The notes beneath the pieces were generated by a model that worked only from the letters and a program-made list of their open reading frames with translations, ran no database searches and was not told the origin of the DNA. The position numbers were made by a program, and so were the translations under genes. Of a stretch of 64,000 nucleotides of DNA, positions 32,145 to 43,399 are shown in pieces. Source of the DNA: Candidula unifasciata (lineage: Eukaryota; Mollusca; Gastropoda; Stylommatophora; Geomitridae); the NCBI GenBank assembly GCA_905116865.2, contig CAJHNH020002668.1:918882-982881 (forward strand), given 5' to 3'. How positions within the stretch are numbered: position 1 is the stretch's first letter; every line of letters begins with the position of its first letter.

Positions 32145-33980
32145 ATGGCGGCTCTAGAGAGATTCCTTGGCGACGACGTTGCAGAAATTTATAAAAACGC
32201 AAAATTTCTTTCAGAGCAGGAGTCTAAAAATGATCCAGAAGACGAACCCTATCGCTCAAAGTACAAAGCTAGGGAGCTATATAAAGAAATTAGCAGTAGA
32301 ATCAAAGACAAATTAACTGGGATTTCAAATGTTGATTCCGAAGAGTTTAAGACGCTGCTCATTCTTTCAGTTGGTGTGGATCAGATTATTGGAGTAAACT
32401 TTATGGATACTGAAGAACTAGCTGAAGGTGAAGATTACCTGATGTCATGTCTGAAACGCATAGAAGAGAACAAGTTAAGCCAGGCGGTAACTTTGCACAT
32501 TAGTGTATTGAATCATTTAGGCATTCTTTGGAGTCAGAGAGGAAACCTGGAAAAATCCATGGAGTTTTTAACAAAGGCTGAACAGTTGTATCATAATTAT
32601 AAGGAAAACGTAGGGGACGCACCGGAAACTTTAACAGAATTGCTGGAACAAGTTGAGGGTAGTGATAGTGAGAGAGCTCACCTTCGTTGTGTGTCATTTG
32701 AGAATACCCATACACTTACTTTGTATTATTTGGCACAAGTCTACGGTAAGGTTGATAAGAGCGAACTGTCAGCAAAATATTGTCACATGACTTTGCAGAG
32801 GCAGCTGCAGGCTGGTAATTTTAATCCCATTGATTGGGCATTGAATGCTGCAACGTTGTCCCAGTATTATCTTACTGCCGAAAAGTTTCAACATGCCAGA
32901 CATTGCTTGGCGAGTGGGTCTTTCATATTTGAGAGTGCAAAGAAGAACATTGAGGAGCTGTGTGAACAAGAAGAGGAACTTCAGCGCCAGAGGGAAGCTG
33001 ATCTTGATCGTTGTTGGATAAAGTATGGCCTGGGGTTGTTAGAAGCCTCACGGGATAAAATGTTGAGTGAGCTTCAAGAAAATGAAGATGAAGACCTGGA
33101 AGGCAACACCAAAGATGGAAAAGAAAACTCCGCATCCCACAATGCAGACAAACATTCCAGGAAATCGTCTATAAATGGTGAGGGTTCCCCAGAACAAACA
33201 GACAAGGATGATAAAACATTTCACCAATTTCCTTTGGAACTAACTCTTTATGAAGAACGAATCACAGATAAATTAGTTAGAACTTTTGATGATGCCAGAA
33301 AAATATTCCTGTTCGTCGTCGACAAAATCAACAGTGCTAAACAGTTTTACTCGCTCGACTCTCACGCCAGCGATGCTGTTGAAATTATTCAGGATCACAG
33401 CCGTGCTTACAAACTGCTGGCTTTCTTTGAGCTGGACATGAGTCGGCAGTGTAAGATGCATAAACGTCGGATTGACATGCTGTCAAGTTTATTGAAAGAG
33501 TTAAATCCGCAGTATTATCTGTTGGTATGTCGTCAGATCATGTTTGAGCTAGCAGAGACTTACAGCGACATGGTAGACCTGAAAATCACACTCATCGAGA
33601 TGGAGAGAACTAGAGCCACAGCTTACAGCACAGCCAAAGTCAACAAACTAGTCCAGCAGAGCATTGAGAAGTACCAGGAGTATGTTGATTCTCTCAAAGG
33701 AGGCAAACCAGAACTTCCAGCAGAGTTTCCGGAAAATGATGTCCGCCCAGCTCTTGTGGCTTTCTTCTGCATGGGGAGACTTTATTCTAAACTTCTGGAA
33801 CCTGAAATTGAAAAGAGGATTGCTGCTATTTCCAAGAGTTTAGAGTGCTACAAGTTTGTGGTTGATTACTGTGAAGCTCATCCTTCGGCAGCGGACTTGT
33901 TGGTTAATGAACTCAGCATCTGTAAAGAAATGGTGTCACTGTTACCTCTTAAAATGGACAGGCTGCGTGAACAGTGTTAG
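32145..33980 (+). CDS. KIFBP: KIF-binding protein (KIF1-binding protein homolog), complete, intronless
   Basis: 611 codons, close to the roughly 620 aa of vertebrate KIFBP, a cytoplasmic helical-repeat protein that binds kinesin motor domains and blocks their microtubule attachment. Diagnostic conserved blocks are 'EPYRSKYKARELYKEI' (near residue 38), 'GVDQIIGVNFMDTEELAEGE', 'NHLGILWSQRGNLEKSMEFL', 'THTLTLYYLAQVYGK', 'DWALNAATLSQYYLTAEKF', 'RCWIKYGLGLL', 'LLAFFELDMSRQCKMHKRRI', 'LNPQYYLLVCRQI', and a C-terminal 'YKFVVDYCEAHPS...KEMVSLLPLKMDRLR'. A low-complexity charged insert lies around residues 310-350. The start ATG is in good context (ACATGGCGG). No intron is seen, whereas vertebrate genes have several. 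Kanadaptin lies divergently 4 kb upstream. Confidence 0.96.
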   Translation: MAALERFLGDDVAEIYKNAKFLSEQESKNDPEDEPYRSKYKARELYKEISSRIKDKLTGISNVDSEEFKTLLILSVGVDQIIGVNFMDTEELAEGEDYLMSCLKRIEENKLSQAVTLHISVLNHLGILWSQRGNLEKSMEFLTKAEQLYHNYKENVGDAPETLTELLEQVEGSDSERAHLRCVSFENTHTLTLYYLAQVYGKVDKSELSAKYCHMTLQRQLQAGNFNPIDWALNAATLSQYYLTAEKFQHARHCLASGSFIFESAKKNIEELCEQEEELQRQREADLDRCWIKYGLGLLEASRDKMLSELQENEDEDLEGNTKDGKENSASHNADKHSRKSSINGEGSPEQTDKDDKTFHQFPLELTLYEERITDKLVRTFDDARKIFLFVVDKINSAKQFYSLDSHASDAVEIIQDHSRAYKLLAFFELDMSRQCKMHKRRIDMLSSLLKELNPQYYLLVCRQIMFELAETYSDMVDLKITLIEMERTRATAYSTAKVNKLVQQSIEKYQEYVDSLKGGKPELPAEFPENDVRPALVAFFCMGRLYSKLLEPEIEKRIAAISKSLECYKFVVDYCEAHPSAADLLVNELSICKEMVSLLPLKMDRLREQC

Positions 33981-34213
33981 CTGGTTCTGAATAACCACAA
34001 ACCCTGATAAGAGAGTTTTGCTTAAATTTCAAGGAAATTTATTCTTAGTAGCCACACAATTTAATTAGTGCCACACAGTTGTATATAGATATGTAGTGAT
34101 GGTGTATTGGCTTTGTTTCTTGTATATATGCTAAAAGCAGTTTTCCCCCATGTTGTTTGTGCATGAATACTTATGAATATGTCTGACTTCATACTGGCGT
34201 AACTTTTTTCGTA

Positions 34214-34219
34214 AATAAA
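34214..34219 (+). terminator. Polyadenylation signal AATAAA for KIFBP
   Basis: AATAAA 234 nt after the KIFBP stop, followed by T-rich sequence. Confidence 0.65.
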
Positions 34220-34520
34220 TGTTATCCTTACTTAACATGTCAAATGGTGAAGGCATTCAGTTCCTTTACTCTGCTTTCAGCAGAGGCACCATTTATAGCT
34301 TATATCTGCAACAGCACAAGACTGGCTTAGACTTTTATCCCACTGTCTCCTGTTCTCAACGATTCTCTTCTGTATAATTATGCACCTTAGTGTCATTGTA
34401 TCCCTGTATGAACTAGCAGTTTCTTGGATGTTCTCTGTTTTACCTGATTTGTTTTATCTGATTCTTGTGAGTGTTTGAGGGTTCCATTTGGAGGAAAAAA
34501 TAATAAACCTATTACCAACC

Positions 34521-34670
34521 TAACAAGCATGTCATAAAAGGCAGCAAATTAGGGGTTTGCTGAAATTGGATTTGTTGAGTTGAAAGGTACAGATATCGTA
34601 GCCCAGCTGTAAATGACAACAGAACATGTCAACCACCCATTTGAGGCAAAACGCAGAAGTTTTTAACTGA
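34521..34670 (+). repeat. SINE-like repeat family B, partial copy
   Basis: It begins 'CAAGCATGTCATAAAAGG' and 'AAATTAGGGGTTTGC'. The remainder is strongly diverged. Confidence 0.5.
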
Positions 34671-35399
34671 GTCATGCCTAATATTAAACTGTTACATACA
34701 CTCTTCTCTCAATTATGGTCATTAAAAATATGAAATAAAGTATCTTTGAAATAGTTGGTTGCCATTTGTGGGGATCTCATTTCTTCAGAACATTTAATTA
34801 GATCTATTTTTCCTGCCATGGAAAAATGCTCAGAGATATGAGAGAGGATGAGCTGTCATCAAAGGCATTCATCCTTGAGACATTAACCCTTTTGGTACCA
34901 ACAAACACATTATGTGTTGATATATATTTAACTGTCTTCTGGTACCAAAACAGTTAAGTATCGGCAGAGCTGAAATCATACTGGTCATAAATGATGCTGT
35001 GGTACCTGGTGACAAATTCCCTGGTGAATCTTCTTGATTGTAATTGCTGGAAAAATGGACACCTTTCATGTCTCTATCACTTTGGGCATAGAGTGCTTCA
35101 CCTACATTTTTATAGACCAAGCAGCACTTGATGAATGATGTTGTCAGCATCATTTCAGCGACCTTTACTTCCCAAGACATTACCTAGTACTCATTTTGGT
35201 TCTTAATATATAACGTACACCAAACACGAAATTAACTTGGGAAATCCACAGCTGACCTGACAGTCCATTATTTCAAGGGGTGCAAGTGTGCTGTTGTGTG
35301 GTGCTGTTTTTGAGTGTTCATCTAGTGTATTGTAACCCTAACCCTAAACTTGGCTGTAGATAAATCGCGAGAAACTACAACCTGAGAACCCTAGAATTT

Positions 35400-35588
35400 A
35401 TTGGGAATGTCTCCCGTGACGTAGTCCTGACGTCAGGGGTAAGTTATTAATTAAGTACCCTCATTTTAGGCCATTCTCAACCTGGGAACCAAGGTCAGAT
35501 TTAAACAATATCCACTCTGATATGGATTCCAACCCTAGACTTTCCAGCTGGCAGGCGAACGTCAGGTCACTACGCTACTATGACCTCC
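35400..35588 (-). repeat. tRNA-derived SINE (family C), minus strand
   Basis: The reverse complement begins 'GGAGGTCATAGTAGCGTAGT' with 'CGCCTGCCAGC' as the tRNA-like head. The body 'CCTGGGAACCAAGGTCAGAT' is shared with 14.2 kb. Confidence 0.6.
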
Positions 35589-35654
35589 AGTTTATAAAGT
35601 TTGGAATTGAGTATGGAAGTAGAGCTTTTTCTAGAAAGAAAGGTGCTGCCCTGT

Positions 35655-35935
35655 ACTACAAACTGCCTTAAAAAGGTGCCGGTACTCACAACAAAGTATC
35701 TACTATTAAGTTTAGTTAGTTGTGTATCCTTTACAGGACGTTGCAGAACCAACCCTAGCATTTTTTGGCTGTTGTGGCTTCTAGGCAAATTTTTGTATTC
35801 AGTAGTTTGCCATTGCTTGCTGAACTGTCAGCTATCAGTACCACTGTCGAAACCAACACAAGACAAACCATCCGCAGCTGGGATCGAACACATTATGAAG
35901 CATGTTCACAACTCCTAAGCCACGGACGCTGACTA
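35655..35935 (-). repeat. tRNA-derived SINE (family C), minus strand
   Basis: The reverse complement starts 'AGCGTCCGTGGCTTAGGAG' (A-box TGGCTTAGGAG) and carries 'GTGTTCGATCCCAGC' (a near-perfect B-box GTTCGATCC). The body has 'TTCAGTAGTTTGCCATTGC' on the plus strand, also at 55.0 kb. The distal end is GTGCCGGTACTCAC-like. Confidence 0.75.
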
Positions 35936-36137
35936 TAGTTGCGCTAAAAAAGAAACAAAAATGATACCTTAAAAAAGGTGCTGGTGCTGTAAATTATAGT
36001 GAATTTCTGTACATTGGAGACATTCAACTTGACCTCTGGGATAAAGTTAGGGCTAATTGCTTTACTAGATATTATTGATTTGAGTACTTAATTTTCCAAG
36101 GGGAGTGATATAATTTCTAAATTTTTTGGAGAAGAAA

Positions 36138-36312
36138 GGTGCCAGTACTCACCACAAGGTGCCAGAAAAGGTGCCCTCACCAAAAGGTGCCAGAAAAGGT
36201 GCCAGAACTCACCAAAAGATGCCAGAAAAAGTTCCAGAACTCACCAAAAGGTGCCAGAAAAGGTGCCAGAACTCACCAAAAGGTGCCAGTACTCACCAAA
36301 AGGTGTCTGAAA
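36138..36312 (+). repeat. Minisatellite of 'AAAAGGTGCCAGAACTCACC' type
   Basis: About seven irregular copies of an 18-36 bp unit. The motif resembles the end of the nearby SINE (GGTGCCGGTACTCAC at 35675), so the array may have grown from that end. Confidence 0.85.
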
Positions 36313-36329
36313 AGGTGTTTCTTTATCTT

Positions 36330-36543
36330 ATAGTTCACCGCTGTAAATTCTGGCCAAAAAAAATATAGTGTTCGCCCACTTCTGGACTCTGATCTCATTC
36401 CAGAACTTGAATTGTACATGCACATCCGTTTTTAACAGAACAGGTCTATTTGTTAGCAGACTGTTGGTTCCTTGCCCCTCAGGCAATTGCATCCTAATTT
36501 CAGAGGAAACGCCCCTAATTAGTTGACTTCTACAACATGCTTG
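36330..36543 (-). repeat. SINE-like repeat family B, inverted copy
   Basis: The reverse complement has the full marker order, from 'AGCATGTTGTAGAAGTCAAC' to 'TGGCCAGAATTTACAGCGG'. Confidence 0.7.
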
Positions 36544-36575
36544 TGGAGGGGGGGGAGAGCAATCAGTCCATCCAA

Positions 36576-36595
36576 CCCCCCCCCCCCCCCCCCCC
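36576..36595 (+). repeat. Homopolymer run (C)20
   Basis: 20 consecutive C, shortly after a (G)12 tract interrupted by one A at 36547-36557. Confidence 0.9.
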
Positions 36596-37127
36596 TCTTC
36601 CCTCGCCGAAAGGGGCCCTGGAACCCACCAAGGGATGTGCCGGCACTCCTTACTTAGTTCCTATTACAATAGTACTAAAAAAAAAGATGTCTAAGGAAAG
36701 GTGCCGGTACTGAATACTGCCAGAAAAAACACCTTGATTATAATCTTAAGTTGCCATGAACTGTAGGTTAGGATTTTTCTGTGTGCTCCCAACATAAAAA
36801 AAATTTCTGTCACTTACTGAGGATTAAACATGGTTCTCTTGCATGAGCTTCCAGCAGTCTAACCACTGAGCCAGTGGCCCAGACACAGACAATTTAAAAC
36901 TATTTTCCATTTCCCCACATTAAGTAAATTCTGTTGGTACAAGACACATTTGACTGTAACTTATTATATCTGTAGCTGTTACTTCAATAGTAAATGTTTG
37001 GACCCGAGGAAGTCAAAATTATAATGCCATGAATAAGAAGAGTTAAAGTAACAGGGCAAAGTAGGTTAGTATAGCAGTTGCAGGGATGACATGGAATTAA
37101 GAAAAGTAGATCTTTCAATAGAAAGTA

Positions 37128-37285
37128 ACTCCTTGAGTGTCAATGAATCAACAGTCTGCATCCAAATGAACCAGTTATGCAAAATGGATATACACACAAA
37201 TCTCAATTTCTGGAACAAGATTAAAGTCCAGAAGTAGGTGAGAAACTATAACTTTCTGCTGGCGTTTATAGCTTGTGATCACGAA
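37128..37285 (+). repeat. SINE-like repeat family B, copy
   Basis: Markers 'CAACAGTCTGCATCCAAATG', 'TCTCAATTTCTGGAACAAG' and 'ATAACTTTCTGCTGGCGTTT'. It abuts a LINE tail directly. Confidence 0.65.
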
Positions 37286-37660
37286 GCAACAGAGATGTGG
37301 TTTCTGAGACGAATGTTACGAATACCTTGGACGGCCAGCGTAACTAACAACGATTGCTTGAAAGAGGCTAATGAAAGTTGATCTCTATATACAACAATAA
37401 GAAAAAGACAAACACTGTTCTTTGGCCACATAATGAGAAGAGAGACATTGGAGAACATCGTGTCAACTGGAAAGGTCAGTGGAAAAAAGAGGTGGAGGCA
37501 GACCTAGAGAGATGATGCTGGATGGGCTAAAACGATGACATAGAGGGATATCATCAAGAGAGCTGTTCGAGGCAACCAGGGATGGTGATCTGTGGAGACG
37601 CATGAGCGCCTACGCCAGTTGGCAGTGCACATGATGATGATGATGATGATCATGAAGAAG
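37286..37660 (+). pseudogene. LINE 3' end with (GATGAT)n tail
   Basis: 'MWFLRRMLRIPWTASVTNN' and 'RKRQTLFFGHIMRRETLEN' in order, degraded by shifts, then the (TGATGA)n tail at 37632-37665. It is 5' truncated. Confidence 0.75.
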
Positions 37661-37889
37661 ATGAAGATGCATGAGTAAACAAATGCATTGACTACCTTTC
37701 TCTAATAAGAGCCGTGGTATCCCACAGGTTAGCGCCACTGATTAATAGCCTGGTGGTTTGTGTTGAATACCCAGGGGGGTCTTTACTATATTAGCTGGTC
37801 CATGTTGCATGGAGGAGAATCAGAAAGGGATCAGGGATCAAGAAGAAAGTGATTACAGATAGGGCTAGAGCTGAGAACTGTAAATAAGC

Positions 37890-38480
37890 TTAGTTAGTTA
37901 GTTAGTTAGTTAGTTGGGTTATCATCATTGCACTCCGGACATGTCCATAGGTGCTCAGATCCTCTCCTCAGTATGAACCCCAACGTCCGATGGCTAATAG
38001 TACCAGTTCTATGTTGATTAACAAGTCGTCTGGTGTGCGTCTCGTTTTTTGCTATGCCGATCTTAATTCCCAAGTCTGCCATTCTGGCGAGTGATGTGGA
38101 TTCACTGCCACCAAAGTCGTCTATCCTTCCCATTTCTCTGAGGGCATTAATAATATCAGCATGATCCATAGGCTGACCGTCGGTAGTGATAGCGGATCCA
38201 GCCAACCTGTCAGCTCTTTCATTTCCATCGATGCCTGCGTATCCCGGAACAAAAATAAAGGTGACTCCACGCACAGTGGACTTCTGTAATGATTCTAGCC
38301 ATGGTCTTCGCACTGAACCTGCATGATAAATAATGCAATGGCCAACAATGGTCTTGAAAGCCCATGTTCTAATTGTAGAAGACCTTTCTGAATGTGAGCG
38401 GGTTTTGCTTATCTCACTGATCATGGCCATGGGTAGTGATTCCCAGCCTCCTCTTTTAGCACGTCGGTTGGACAGGCTAG
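37890..38480 (-). pseudogene. LINE RNase H domain C-terminal part
   Basis: The minus-strand 174-codon frame carries 'VPGYAGIDGNERADRLAGSA', the RNase H final motif (catalytic Asp in NERAD). It is followed by 'INQHRTGTISHRTLG'-like and 'HLWTCPECNDDN' ends and a (TTAG/AACT)n tail at 37893-37915. The same family occurs at 46.3, 54.6 and 29.6-30.4 kb. Confidence 0.82.
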
Positions 38481-38924
38481 AAAGACCCCTCCCTATACAG
38501 GCTCTTTACCTACAAACACTTGTTTCCTGCCTTTATTGTCCTAGATCCTTCCAGGCCTGAATTAGGCTTATAAAACACCTCAGGACTCAGAATCAGCTAA
38601 AGTTTCATAACAAATGAAAGAAAGAGTGGTCCTCATCACTTATGATGATTGAACAACAAACGTAGCATAGTGTAACATTGGAGATACAGAAAGTTGCCAA
38701 CCTGATTATAATATTTTGTAATGACCCTGTCTTCTCCTCCTCCATCTTCTTCTTCTTCTCCTCCTCCTTCCGCCTTTCAGCAGCATGTTTTGAAAAAGCA
38801 TCAGGTGCGAGCTTTGGTATGTGCTGCATACATACTGGTATTTACAGCCTGTGATATTTCATCTATCCATCGCTTGCATGGTTGACCTCTACATCTGCTT
38901 CCATAATGTCTAAGTGACAGGGCT

Positions 38925-39025
38925 CTGTAATGACCTCTCTTGTCATATTTTATGCTTGTAATGACCTCTCTTGTCATATTCTATGCCTTTAATGACCTCT
39001 CTTGTCATATTCTATGCCTACTACT
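38925..39025 (+). repeat. Short tandem repeat, ~33-bp unit x3
   Basis: Three copies of 'TAATGACCTCTCTTGTCATA' plus 'TTCTATGCCT'. Confidence 0.85.
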
Positions 39026-39609
39026 GTATAAAAACACACACAGACATGCATTTCAAATAGGAGGGATCATGTTTTTCTCAAATATGTTTGTGATATACTG
39101 TGAGTTGATGAAGTGTCATTAAAACAGTTACAAACTATTATTAATTACTCATGTATAAGCATAACTGTGGATGATAAAGTGTCATTAGAACAATTAATCA
39201 CTGCCATTTTGTGTGTGTTTTAACTTAATGTATTTATTACATGTGCAGATGATTTTGTGTAGTAACTTATAAATGATCATGTATTATTTGAACTTACATT
39301 ACATTTGAATATTGAAGGAAGGAATAGACTTCAAAACTTGCTTACAGCTGGCAGAACTGGTGGACAAATGAGCAAGGAAAAGGCAAAAAGATAAATGCCT
39401 TGATGGCTTAGTCATATGGATGAGAACACTGACCTGCATCCTTATATTGGTGATCATGTGAGATGGCAAAATGATTAAAGTTGATGCTAATCGGCACAGC
39501 ACATGATGATGATGATCCTTTGATTGCCAGGATTGTTGGTTGAGATGGGTGATAGCTGTTTCTAGTAAACAGCAATGTAAGCTGTTTCTGTCTCAGGCAC
39601 CTGTTATTT

Positions 39610-42600
39610 AACTCATTCCTGACTGACGGTAGTTGCACTAATACCTGACTGTGACAGGAGTTACACTTACACATGACTGTGACAGGAGTTACACTAATAC
39701 CTAACTGTGACAGGAGTTACACTTACACATGACTGTGACAGGAGTTACACTAATACATGACTGTAACAGAAGTTGCACTAATACATGACTGCAACAGGAG
39801 TTGCACTAATACCTGACTGTGACAGGAGTTACACTAATACCTAACTGTGACAGGAGTTACACTAATACCTAACTGTGACAGGAGTTACACTAATACCTAA
39901 CTGTGACAGGAGTTACACTAATACCTAACTGTGACAGGAGTTACACTTACACATGACTGTGACAGGAGTTGCACTAATACCTAACTGTGACAGGAGTTAC
40001 ACTAATACCTAACTGTGACAGGAGTTACACTTACACATGACTGTGACAGGAGTTACACTAATACCTAACTGTGACAGGAGTTACACTAATACCTAACTGT
40101 GACAGGAGTTACACTTACACATGACTATGACAGGAGTTACACTAATACCTAACTGTGACAGGAGTTACACTTACACATGACTGTGACAGGAGTTACACTA
40201 ATACCTAACTGTGACAGGAGTTACACTTACACATGACTGTGACAGGAGTTACACTTACACATGACTGTGACAGGAGTTACACTAATACCTGACTGTGACA
40301 GGAGTTACACTAATACCTAACTGTGACAGGAGTTACACTTACACATGACTGTAACAGGAGTTGCACTAATACCTGACTGTGACAGGAGTTACACTAATAC
40401 CTAACTGTGACAGGAGTTACACTTACACATGACTGTGACAGGAGTTACACTAATACCTGACTGTGACAGGAGTTACACTAATACCTAACTGTGACAGGAG
40501 TTACACTTACACATGACTGTAACAGGAGTTGCACTAATACCTGACTGTGACAGGAGTTACACTAATACCTAACTGTGACAGGAGTTACACTAATACCTAA
40601 CTGTGACAGGAGTTACACTTACACATGACTGTGACAGGAGTTACACTTACACATGACTGTGACAGGAGTTACACTAATACCTAACTGTGACAGGAGTTAC
40701 ACTTACACATGACTGTGACAGGAGTTACACTAATACCTAGCTGTGACAGGAGTTACACTTACACATGACTGTGACAGGAGTTACACTTACACATGACTGT
40801 AACAGGAGTAACACTAATACCTAACTGTGACAGGAGTTACACTTACACATGACTGTGACAGGAGTTACACTAATACATGACTGTGACAGGAGTTACACTA
40901 ATACCTAACTGTGACAGGAGTTACACTTACACATGACTGTAACAGGAGTTGCACTAATACCTGACTGTGACAGGAGTTACACTAATACCTAACTGTGACA
41001 GGAGTTACACTTACACATGACTGTGACAGGAGTTACACTAATACCTAACTGTGACAGGAGTTACACTAATACCTAACTGTGACAGGAGTTACACTTACAC
41101 ATGACTGTGACAGGAGTTACACTAATACCTGACTGTGACAGGAGTTACACTAATACCTAACTGTGACAGGAGTTACACTTACACATGACTGTAACAGGAG
41201 TTGCACTAATACCTGACTGTGACAGGAGTTACACTAATACCTAACTGTGACAGGAGTTACACTAATACCTAACTGTGACAGGAGTTACACTTACACATGA
41301 CTGTGACAGGAGTTACACTAATACCTAACTGTGACAGGAGTTGCACTTACACATTACTGTGACAGGAGTTACACTAATACATGACTGTAACAGAAGTTGC
41401 ACTAATACATGACTGTGACAGGAATTGCATTAATACCCGACTGTGACAGAAGTTACACTAATACATGACTGTGGTGACAGGAGTTACACTAATACATGAC
41501 TGTAACAGGAGTTGCACTAATACATGACTGTGACAGGAGTTACACTAATACATGACTGTAACAGGAGTTGCACTAATACATGACTGTAACAGGAGTTGCA
41601 CTAATACATGACTGTGACAGGAGTTGCACTAATAAATGACTGTGACAGGAGTTACACTAATACATGACTGTGACAGGAGTTACACTAATACATGACTGTG
41701 GTGACAGGAGTTACACTAATACCCGACTGTGACAGGAGTTACACTAATACATGACTGTGACAGGAGTTACACTAATACATGACTGTGACAGCAGTTGCAC
41801 TAATACATGACTGTGACAGGAGTTGCACTAATAAATGACTGTGACAGGAGTTGCACTAATACATGACTGTAACAGGAGTTACACTAATACATGACTGTAA
41901 CAGCAGTTGCACTAATAAATGACTGTGACAGGAATTGCATTAATACCCGACTGTGACAGGAGTTACACTAATACATGACTGTGGTGACAGGAGTTACACT
42001 AATACATGACTGTAACAGGAGTTGCACTAATACATGACTGTAACAGCAGTTGCACTAATAAATGACTGTGACAGGAGTTACACTAATTCATGACTGTGGT
42101 GACAGGAGTTACACTAATACCCGACTGTGACAGGAGTTACACTAATACATGACTGCGACAGGAGTTACCTAATACATGACTGTGACAGCAGTTGCACTAA
42201 TACATGACTGTAACAGCAGTTGCACTAATAAATGACTGTGACAGGAGTTGCACTAATACATGACTGTAACAGGAGTTGCACTAATAAATGACTGTGACAG
42301 GAGTTGCACTAATACATGACTGTAACAGGAGTTGCACTAATACATGACTGTAACAGCAGTTGCACTAATAAATGACTGTGACAGGAGTTGCACTAATAAA
42401 TGACTGTGACAGGAGTTGCACTAATAAATGACTGTGACAGGAGTTACACTAATACATGACTGTAACAGCAGTTGCACTAACACATGACTGTGGTGACAGA
42501 AGTTGCACTAACACATGACTGTGGTGACAGAAGCTGCACTAACACATGACTGTGGTGACAGAAGCTGCACTAACACATGACTGTGGTGACAGAAGCTGCA

Positions 42601-42785
42601 CTAACACATGACTGTGGTGACAGAAGCTGCACTAACACATGACTGTGGTGACAGAAGCTGCACTAACACATGACTGTGGTGACAGGAGTTGCACTAATAC
42701 CCGACTGTAACAGGAGTTACACTAATACCCGACTGTGATAGGAGCTGTAATGATACCTGACTGTGACAGGGATCTCATTAATACA
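39610..42785 (+). repeat. Large 28-bp-unit minisatellite (~3.1 kb) with higher-order structure
   Basis: About 110 tandem units built on 'GACAGGAGTTACACTAATAC' plus 'CTAACTGT'. Two main variants (TACACTAATACCTAACTG and TACACTTACACATGACTG) alternate in recurrent blocks over 39.8-41.4 kb. From 41.4 kb TGACTGTAACAGCAGTTGC and +3 'GTGGTGACAG' variants dominate, and the far right holds a run of CAGAAGCTGCACTAACAC units. The array lies between KIFBP and SLCO. Confidence 0.97.
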
Positions 42786-42789
42786 TGAA

Positions 42790-43160
42790 TAGGATCAGAA
42801 GAGTTAATTAAGCAAATTATGCATTATAGTGAGATGTAAAAAATACGTGTCTAATACATCAGTGAAATGCCACGCAGGGTGGCCATTTAATAATAAGACA
42901 GATTTTTGTTTATGATCAAGAGAAAAATGCCATTCGTGAAGCAAAGCGTCATCAAAACAAGCAACCTGTATCTATGATTTAGCCAAATTGTCACGCCGCC
43001 TAGTCAACAGACGACAAATAATCCGTCATTTTGTTTAGCTAGTGAGAGTTTTGTTATCTATACAACCTGGAGCAAAGAGTCAACATTAAATTCTGCTTTA
43101 AAATTTGGGAAAAGAGGCTACTGAAACAGCTGAATTGATGAGACAAGTTTGTTGGGATAA
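42790..43160. other. Intergenic DNA, nothing recognised
   Basis: Non-repetitive sequence without a supported ORF. Confidence 0.4.
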
Positions 43161-43162
43161 AT

Positions 43163-43352
43163 GTTGACTGACTTTCTACCCCACTAGGACATCACACAAG
43201 CGATAAACACCCGATGACACAAAGCGCCACCATGTGGATGAGGATCGCCGTGGAGAGGTCACAGAAACCGCGTTCAGACAATTGGCCATATTTATGGCCT
43301 GCCTATATTCCGGCCCCTGACAAAAGCCAGGGTGGAGCTTCAGCAGATAAAT
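43163..43352 (+). repeat. Palindrome-rich dispersed repeat, copy 2
   Basis: It contains 'GACATCACACAAGCGATAAA', 'CCGCGTTCAGACAATTGG', the perfect palindrome GGCCATATTTATGGCC-like at 43283-43298, and 'CAAAAGCCAGGG'. The terminal hairpin is lost. Confidence 0.75.
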
Positions 43353-43399
43353 GTTATATTTCGCGCCCATTTATATCCAGGTGGTATTAACGAAAGTTG

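Noticed and set aside
32500..33461. Several antisense frames over KIFBP
   Set aside because: Shadows of the KIFBP coding frame.
35333..35347. TAACCCTAACCCTAA, telomere-like
   Set aside because: Only about two and a half units inside ordinary sequence. There is no array, so it is not an interstitial telomere of note.
36126..36368. 80-codon Lys/Pro-rich frame (KVPEK repeats)
   Set aside because: Translation of the GGTGCCAG minisatellite.
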